Assembly (NCBI GenBank): GCA_023397245.1
Contig: JAEWUH010000037.1
Span: forward strand, 1 to 10,478
Direction of reading: 5' to 3'
From: Bacillota bacterium
Lineage (GTDB): Bacteria > Bacillota > Clostridia > Oscillospirales > Acutalibacteraceae
Length of the DNA: 10,478 nucleotides
Part shown: in pieces, positions 7,004 through 10,478 of the stretch
Numbering within the stretch: position 1 is the stretch's first letter
Layout of the letters: each line of letters opens with the position of its first letter
Notes under the pieces: generated by a model
Seen by the model: the letters and a program-made list of their open reading frames with translations, nothing else
Told to the model about the DNA's origin: nothing
The model's database searches: none
Program-made: the position numbers and the translations under genes

Positions 7004-7282
7004 ATGTTTGAAGATAAAGTGCTGGTTTGCCAGGATTGTGGAAAAGATTTTATTTGGACTGTCGGGGAACAGGAGTTTTTCGCTTCGAAAGGGTTTGTAA
7101 ATGAACCGAAGCGCTGCCCCGAATGCAGAAAAAAGCGCAAGGAGGGTCAAACCCAAGAGAGATTAATGTATGACGCTGTCTGTGCAGCTTGCGGAAAGCC
7201 TTGCAAAGTTCCTTTTAAACCAACGGAAGGCCGCCCGGTATACTGCAGTGAATGCTTTGCAAAAATGGAAGAAAAAGCCTGA
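7004..7282 (+). CDS. Small double zinc-ribbon protein (zf-trcl / CxxC_CxxC_SSSS type)
   Basis: A 92-residue protein with four CxxC pairs at 9/12, 38/41, 60/63 and 81/84, plus Cys 67. The first half (CQDCGKDFIWTVGEQEFFASKGF..PKRCPECRKKRK) matches the probable zinc-binding domain called zf-trcl; the second half (CAACGKPCKVPFKP..RPVYCSECF) matches the short CxxC zinc ribbon often fused to it. Two zinc sites are therefore expected; the role is unknown (nucleic-acid or protein binding suggested for such ribbons). ATG 7004 is chosen over the in-frame GTG 6992, because AGTGAGGA lies just before it. It follows znuA by 112 bases without a clear terminator, so readthrough from znuA is possible, placing a zinc-holding protein under zinc control. 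Confidence 0.86.
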   Translation: MFEDKVLVCQDCGKDFIWTVGEQEFFASKGFVNEPKRCPECRKKRKEGQTQERLMYDAVCAACGKPCKVPFKPTEGRPVYCSECFAKMEEKA

Positions 7283-7328
7283 CATGCAAATTTTTCAATT
7301 TACTATCAACGTACTTTTCGAAAAATGC

Positions 7329-7362
7329 TTGAGAGCCAATCTTACCTGAGATTGGCTCTCAA
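7329..7362 (+). terminator. Hairpin, probable terminator after znuA and the zinc-ribbon gene
   Basis: A perfect 14-bp stem, TTGAGAGCCAATCT (7329-7342) and AGATTGGCTCTCAA (7349-7362), encloses a 6-base loop. The plus strand continues TGTTTAAA, a weak T run; on the minus strand GCATTTTT follows. The stem is strong, so termination is likely, but the T run is poor for a plus-strand transcript. Confidence 0.6.
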
Positions 7363-7417
7363 TGTTTAAAAAAATATGAAATTTAAAATGACAAAAGTAC
7401 TCCTTCTCTGTAAGATG

Positions 7418-7426
7418 TGTTATAAT
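7418..7426 (+). promoter_or_regulatory. Extended -10 promoter upstream of the Fur-family gene
   Basis: TGTTATAAT is a perfect extended -10 element (TG-n-TATAAT). No TTGACA lies 16-18 bases upstream, which extended -10 promoters can do without. Transcription from about 7433 would give a leader of roughly 200 bases before the Fur-family start codon. Confidence 0.55.
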
Positions 7427-7454
7427 TTATCTTGTATTTGTATATATTTTTAAA

Positions 7455-7515
7455 CTGCTGTTGGGACTAGTATTGAGCAGATGCGTTTTCGTGGACAACT
7501 TCTCCCCTTCTGCTC
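7455..7515 (+). promoter_or_regulatory. Structured leader with two mutually exclusive hairpins
   Basis: CTGCT (7455-7459) can pair with AGCAG (7476-7480), or GAGCAGA (7475-7481) can pair with TCTGCTC (7509-7515). The two use the same AGCAG bases, so they cannot coexist. This is the layout of a switching leader, lying about 120 bases before the Fur-family gene. No known riboswitch consensus was recognised and no terminator follows, so it is only a candidate. Confidence 0.35.
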
Positions 7516-7633
7516 GGTAGCGCACTCTAATCTTTTAATCGAATTATGTTTATCTACCAAGCATTCTTAAAAACTCAACGGATATTAATATACAAGATCT
7601 ATAATTCATCGCAAAATGTACGGGAGTGATACT

Positions 7634-8080
7634 ATGAAAAACAATGCAGACCATCGGGAGGATTTGAAACGTACCGGATTAAAAAACACAAAACGTCGTG
7701 CTGCCATTTTGGAAATACTGGAAGTACAAGTTCAACCAGTAACTGCGGAACAAATTTTTTTTGAACTAAGCAAGTTGGAAATTCCCACCAGTTTATCAAC
7801 GGTATACAGGGAATTGGACAGCCTTGTTATTAATCAATTAGCATTAAAACTAACGATTAATGAAAGCAATAAAGCGCTTTATGAATACAACAGTATGATA
7901 CATAAACATTACCTGGTGTGTTTATGTTGTAAAAAAATGATTTCCATCGATATTTGCCCGTTAAAAACTTATGAAAAAAATCTTGAAGAGCAAACCCACT
8001 ATATAATTACCGACCACAAACTAAGCCTTTACGGTTATTGCCCGGAATGCCAAGCGAAAGGGCTTAACAAAAAAGTTTAG
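7634..8080 (+). CDS. zur: Fur-family metalloregulator, probable Zur
   Basis: A 148-residue Fur-family repressor. The DNA-binding domain includes GLKNTKRRAAILEIL (15-29) and the recognition helix TSLSTVYRELDSL (52-64). The dimerisation domain has HKH at 90-92 followed by the first structural Zn pair C96/C99, a further Cys 98, His 122, DH at 127-128, and the second pair C136/C139 (YGYCPEC). All are in Fur-family positions. PerR, Fur and Zur are hard to separate by sequence alone; Zur is inferred because the gene sits between zinc-import genes and a COG0523 GTPase. ATG 7634 is chosen over ATG 7616, as GGGAGTGAT lies seven bases before it. The GTPase begins 48 bases later, so the two are likely cotranscribed. 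Confidence 0.78.
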   Translation: MKNNADHREDLKRTGLKNTKRRAAILEILEVQVQPVTAEQIFFELSKLEIPTSLSTVYRELDSLVINQLALKLTINESNKALYEYNSMIHKHYLVCLCCKKMISIDICPLKTYEKNLEEQTHYIITDHKLSLYGYCPECQAKGLNKKV

Positions 8081-8128
8081 AAATACTTTTAATCTACAAG
8101 TCGCGTCGTAAAGATGGAGGGACTTAAT

Positions 8129-8545
8129 TTGTCTGTAAAAATTGACATTATATCGGGCTTTTTGGGTGCTGGGAAAACCACACTGATCAAGAAATTAATT
8201 GAAGATAAGTCGGAGAAAACTGTTATTATAGAAAATGAATTCGGCAGCGTCGGAATAGACGGTAAATTATTAAAGCAATCTGGAATTTCTGTAAAAGAAA
8301 TAAATTCAGGCTGCATTTGTTGTTCATTGGCAGGAGATTTTAATGCCACGTTAAAAGATGTTATAAAAGAATATCAGCCTGACAGAATCATTATCGAGCC
8401 TTCCGGTGTTGGTAAACTTTCAGATATTATTGCTTCGTGCCAGAATATATTATTAAGGTATAACGGTGAACTCGGAATTTGTGTTACTGTGGTCGATGTA
8501 ACAAAATATTTGATATATGAGAAAAATTTTTCTGAGTTTTTTTGA
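8129..8545 (+). CDS. COG0523 (CobW/ZagA-like) GTPase, N-terminal part, frameshifted
   Basis: The G-domain half of a G3E GTPase metallochaperone. Counting from TTG 8129: Walker A GFLGAGKTT (10-18), NEFG (36-39) of switch I, the COG0523 metal-binding motif GCICC (61-65), the Walker B-like IIIEPSG (87-93) and VVDV (121-124). The reading frame ends early at TGA 8543-8545, after EFF, immediately at a run of seven T. The rest of the protein continues in the -1 frame from 8542. TTG 8129 is preferred to ATG 8114 because GGAGGGA lies seven bases before it and the protein then begins at the conserved strand. In Bacillus the comparable GTPase (ZagA/YciC) is Zur-controlled and supplies zinc to client enzymes under starvation; that role is inferred here from context. 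Confidence 0.85.
   Translation: MSVKIDIISGFLGAGKTTLIKKLIEDKSEKTVIIENEFGSVGIDGKLLKQSGISVKEINSGCICCSLAGDFNATLKDVIKEYQPDRIIIEPSGVGKLSDIIASCQNILLRYNGELGICVTVVDVTKYLIYEKNFSEFF
8537..8545 (+). other. Frameshift site: T7 run ending in TGA
   Basis: GAG is followed by seven T (8537-8543) and GAATCAA. One more T, or a -1 slip, would read E-F-F-L-N-Q-I-K-N-A and join the two GTPase halves without loss, matching the family's usual sequence before the IKNA segment. It may be a sequencing or assembly error, a phase-variable tract, a true mutation, or slippage. Confidence 0.8.
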
Positions 8546-9102
8546 ATCAAATTAAAAATGCGAAAACGATTATTTTAAGCCGAACACAAAAGGCATCTGC
8601 AGAAACGATGCAGTATGCTGTGAAAAGCATTAATAAGCACAATCCGGGTGCGAGTGTCATTACAACTCCGTGGGAACAGCTGAGTGCGGATAAAATACGA
8701 TCCGTTGCAGAAAACAAGAATTCGAGGTTAATTGAAACGCATCTTCATATGGAACAGCAACATTGTCATGATTGCTGTTGCAGTGATCATACTCTTAACG
8801 AGCATGACCATGATTATTGTCATGAACATCATGCGAATGAGAGTTTTGGAGTTTGGAGCATTGAAACGCCGAAAGTGTTTCAAATTCATAAAATTGAACA
8901 AGCCCTTCAAAATATTAACCGGTATGGCATGATTCTCCGGGCAAAAGGCATCGTGCCAGTTGAAGATAATCAGTGGATTCAGTTTGACTATGTTCCAGGA
9001 GAAGTATCCCAGAAAGAGACCGCTTCAGATTATACAGGCCGTCTATGTGTAATTGGGCAGAATTTAGATAAAGATGGGCTCACATCTTTATTCGAAGTTT
9101 AA
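8542..9102 (+). CDS. COG0523 GTPase, C-terminal part with His/Cys-rich metal-binding stretch and CobW_C domain
   Basis: This frame continues the truncated GTPase: NQIKNAKTIILSRTQ (2-16), where SRTQ occupies the place of the guanine-specificity motif. A metal-binding stretch follows at 67-97, with ten His and five Cys (for example HCHDCCC and CHEHH). Then comes a complete CobW C-terminal domain (FGVWSIETPKVF.. to the end at 186). There is no ribosome binding site before TTG 8542, so it is unlikely to be an independent gene. Joined to the upstream part it gives about 324 residues, normal for the family. The C-terminal domain shows no decay, so the split may be recent, technical, or bypassed. 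The His/Cys stretch supports a zinc-handling rather than cobalamin role. Confidence 0.85.
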   Translation: MNQIKNAKTIILSRTQKASAETMQYAVKSINKHNPGASVITTPWEQLSADKIRSVAENKNSRLIETHLHMEQQHCHDCCCSDHTLNEHDHDYCHEHHANESFGVWSIETPKVFQIHKIEQALQNINRYGMILRAKGIVPVEDNQWIQFDYVPGEVSQKETASDYTGRLCVIGQNLDKDGLTSLFEV

Positions 9103-9107
9103 CCGTG

Positions 9108-9344
9108 GTCAGTTTGAGTACATCCGAGAACTGATGAAAAGATATAAAATCGGAAGCATCATCTTAACCAGCAACAAATATTTCAACTCATGGAGCTGTT
9201 GAGCAACACTGTGATTGCCATAGCAACGCTTGACTGCCGCTACACCATGCTCATATGATCAACATCCGGGATCAAACCTATCGGCTGAAGGGCAGGCTCA
9301 AATCCGGCATTCAAACTGTTCAGCGGAAGAAATCCCGGCGTTGA
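9108..9344 (+). pseudogene. istB: Decayed IS21-family istB (helper ATPase) 3' remnant
   Basis: No single frame is open, but successive frames give IstB-like peptides in the correct order. The first runs from 9110 (FEYIRELMKRYKIGSIILT, then SNKYFNSW) to a TGA at 9200. The second gives VIAIATLD from 9211. The third, from 9246, reads HAHMINIRDQTYRLKGRL and continues to a TGA at 9342-9344. IstB proteins have ..GSIILTSN..F..W.., ..ILDRLLHHSH.. and ..G.SYRLK at their C-terminal ends. Two frameshifts and an internal stop are needed, and everything upstream (Walker A, Walker B and istA) is missing. It begins within ten bases of the GTPase stop, so a deletion or insertion event ended near there. Confidence 0.75.
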
Positions 9345-9447
9345 AAAAATCAGCGAAAGAATAGCTGGCGTTTCTCAGATTGACGATTTTTATCGGTAGT
9401 TGTAGTTCGATTTTTACTGGCGATTTTGAGATACAAAGGGGGCATAT
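9345..9447 (+). repeat. Non-coding end of the IS21-like remnant with short direct repeats
   Basis: After the istB stop, CGATTTTTA occurs at 9384-9392 and 9408-9416, with a partial CGATTTT copy at 9421-9427. IS21-family ends are known to carry several short repeats that bind the transposase, so this may be the right end of the element. No matching left end is in the window. Confidence 0.35.
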
Positions 9448-9450
9448 TTA

Positions 9451-9966
9451 ATCGAAGAATTTGAAGAGGCCTTTTTACGATTGTCTAGAAATTACTCGCA
9501 GCGTTCATATATTTTTTATGGCGATAAACAGAAGTGTGGGAAACTGCTACATCAAATAAAGGTAACTGCCGATTCATTCCCCAGTCAATCTGTGTGGATC
9601 ACAGCCATACGCGACAGCTTTCTAAGTGTTCTGTACCGTAGCTTGCAAGACTTAAGTATAATGTTAACTTTTCAAAAAGTACAACCAGATTCCGTTTCAA
9701 GAATCGATTCTATGTTCTTAGCCAATGCTTTTCAAAAAATAGGATTTCAGGCAAAGCAATCAGGCAAAATCATCTGCTTGTTCATTGAAGACATACATTG
9801 TCTAAACAAAATCGAAGCAGAATCCCTATGCATGGCTATTCATAAATCGAATCAAATGAAGCTACCCATGATTCTCTTTGGTACCGGAATGCCAACAGTC
9901 ATTCATCTATTCGCGAATGCAAGGCCCTATGCGGAAAGGCTATTCATCTATGATGAAATTATATAG
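9451..9966 (+). pseudogene. Truncated AAA/archaeal-type ATPase fragment
   Basis: The open frame runs from a TGA at 9427-9429 to the TAG at 9964-9966. It has no ATG, GTG or TTG near the GGGGG at 9438-9442; the first such codon is TTG 9481. Translation from 9451 reads IEEFEEAFLRLSRNYSQRSY, then a degenerate P-loop region YGDKQKCGK. Further on are IICLFIEDIHCLNKIEAESL (Walker B-like, usually IDEVQ) and LPMILFGTGMPTVIHLF..ARPYAERLF, which resembles the sensor region of Orc1/Cdc6-like or AAA_16 ATP-binding proteins encoded in mobile DNA. Such proteins usually have about 350-400 residues. Here the N-terminal leader and the whole C-terminal half after YAERLF are missing, and Walker A lacks the GKT/S. 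It is probably a non-functional remnant; a small regulator is less likely. Confidence 0.6.
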
Positions 9967-10253
9967 GTCTTATCAGCGTTCGCATATCATTTTGAGATGA
10001 TGATAAAACTGTATTAAAATCTATACATCCTTTTCTTTCCATTATGTGTTTGATTTAGAATTTATGAGCATTCACCGACTAATAAAAGAAATAAGATTAT
10101 AAAATGAATCTCAGTTCTGTCCCCCCCCGCGATTTGTAATAATAATTGACTGAGTAGCGTTCTGCAGCATACCACCCAATGAACGTTATATGATAAACCA
10201 TGACAGGAAGGGAACCACTTATAAAGCGATTCCCTTCCTGCCTTTACACCCGG
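9967..10253. other. 287-base gap, no gene seen
   Basis: No coding signal was recognised. It contains a short hairpin-capable TATCAT..ATGATA (9985-10005), an AT-rich middle, a run of eight or more C around 10122-10129, and the strong hairpin at 10204-10240. The poly-C run interrupts AT-rich DNA and is unusual for this window. Confidence 0.5.
10204..10240 (-). terminator. Long perfect hairpin, probable terminator of the minus-strand gene at the right edge
   Basis: CAGGAAGGGAA (10204-10214) pairs with TTCCCTTCCTG (10230-10240), and an inner CTT/AAG (10218-10226) can extend the stem. It lies 13 bases beyond the stop of the minus-strand gene. There is no good T run on the minus-strand side (CATGGTTT), so termination is inferred from position and stem strength. 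Confidence 0.55.
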
Positions 10254-10478
10254 TCACTCCTGCGTAATGTGAAATTGGTAGCATTTCACCGGAATGCCCC
10301 CAATTCGATGGGCAACTTCTAATGTCGTCCCTTTACCCTGTAAGTGAGGGATCAGATACCCATCCCGAGCAAACTCGCGTAATACCAAAAGTGGGTCAAG
10401 TCCGAATTGATGCCTGAACGCATCTTTGTAAATGCGAGCAATCACAAAAACATCTCCACCGCGTCTGTCACCAATTTG
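10254..10478 (-). CDS. C-terminal end of a protein, possibly DUF927/primase-helicase type; 5' end outside window
   Basis: The frame is open to the right edge (it reads QIGDRRGGDVF before the first GTG at 10445), so the true start lies beyond the window. The visible 74 residues end in VLREFARDGYLIPHLQGKG, TTLEVAHRIGGIPVKCYQF and HITQE. The pattern of a 'YxxxFR' segment, a helix ending in GYLIP, and a closing RIGGxPVKCYxF strand resembles the C-terminal end of DUF927 or phage/plasmid helicase-like proteins. That is a resemblance from memory only and rests on few residues. It lies in the same mobile-looking stretch as the istB remnant, which fits. Confidence 0.45.
   Translation of the reverse strand, partial: QIGDRRGGDVFVIARIYKDAFRHQFGLDPLLVLREFARDGYLIPHLQGKGTTLEVAHRIGGIPVKCYQFHITQE

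Larger units (their letters stand above)
7283..7633 (+). other. 351-base gap without a gene: terminator, promoter and structured leader
   Basis: No ORF with coding character is seen here on either strand. It holds the hairpin at 7329-7362, the extended -10 at 7418-7426, competing hairpins between 7455 and 7515, a perfect 10-bp palindrome ATATTAATAT at 7582-7591, and a second TATAAT at 7600-7605 only 29 bases before the Fur-family start. The last two could be an operator and an alternative promoter for autoregulation. The region is strongly AT-rich apart from the GC-richer patch 7455-7525. Confidence 0.6.

Noticed and set aside
7440..7530. Known metal riboswitch (NiCo/czcD or yybP-ykoY type) in the leader of the Fur-family gene
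   Set aside because: The conserved core sequences of these classes were not found.
7509..7560. tRNA-like stretch with GCTCGGTAGCGCAC and CTTTTAAT, reminiscent of the D arm and anticodon loop of tRNA-Lys
   Set aside because: The anticodon stem does not pair, the D loop is too short, and there is no T arm (GGTTCGA) or acceptor stem.
8537..8545. Classical programmed -1 frameshift heptamer
   Set aside because: The in-frame context G TTT TTT followed by TGA is not a standard X XXY YYZ site, and no downstream pseudoknot or strong stem was seen; slippage remains possible but unproven.
1..10478. CRISPR array or toxin-antitoxin pair
   Set aside because: No regularly spaced repeats and no small gene pair with toxin or antitoxin features were seen.

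Overview
The window looks like a chromosomal segment of an anaerobic, low-to-medium GC Firmicute, most likely a clostridium. The inference rests on strong AGGAGG-type ribosome binding sites, frequent GTG/TTG starts, an Rrf2 regulator, a C_GCAxxG_C_C redox protein and MinD-type ATPases with inserted ferredoxin domains. No rRNA or species marker is present, so the genus is not assigned.

Left block (1-2771, + strand): a tightly packed operon with the 3' end of a C_GCAxxG_C_C redox protein, a NifX/NifB-family protein, two tandem MinD-superfamily ATPases each with two 4Fe-4S motifs, and a second NifX-like protein. This gene set resembles the 'orange protein' (ORP)-type clusters of strict anaerobes; the true function is open. 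It ends in a hairpin terminator at 2781-2829.

Middle (2901-4304): a ten-helix EamA/DMT permease and an Rrf2-family regulator with a cysteine cluster, closed by a bidirectional terminator shared with the converging zinc transporter genes.

Zinc block (4317-9102): znuB and znuC on the minus strand, divergent from znuA (zinc-binding lipoprotein), then a small double zinc-ribbon protein, a Fur-family regulator that is probably Zur, and a COG0523 (CobW/ZagA-like) GTPase with a His/Cys-rich metal-binding stretch. Together these read as a zinc-limitation module: sense zinc (Fur/Zur), import it (ZnuABC), and allocate it (COG0523 GTPase). The GTPase is split by a frameshift at a run of seven T. The znuA promoter carries inverted repeats placed as operators would be, and the regulator has a long leader with mutually exclusive hairpins.

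Right end (9103-10478): accessory DNA with no convincing intact gene. It contains a decayed IS21-family istB remnant, a fragment of an AAA/archaeal-type ATPase lacking both ends and a normal Walker A, a gene-poor stretch, a strong hairpin, and the C-terminal end of a minus-strand protein that may be of the DUF927/primase-helicase type. The DNA from about 6900 rightwards is visibly more AT-rich than the left operon.
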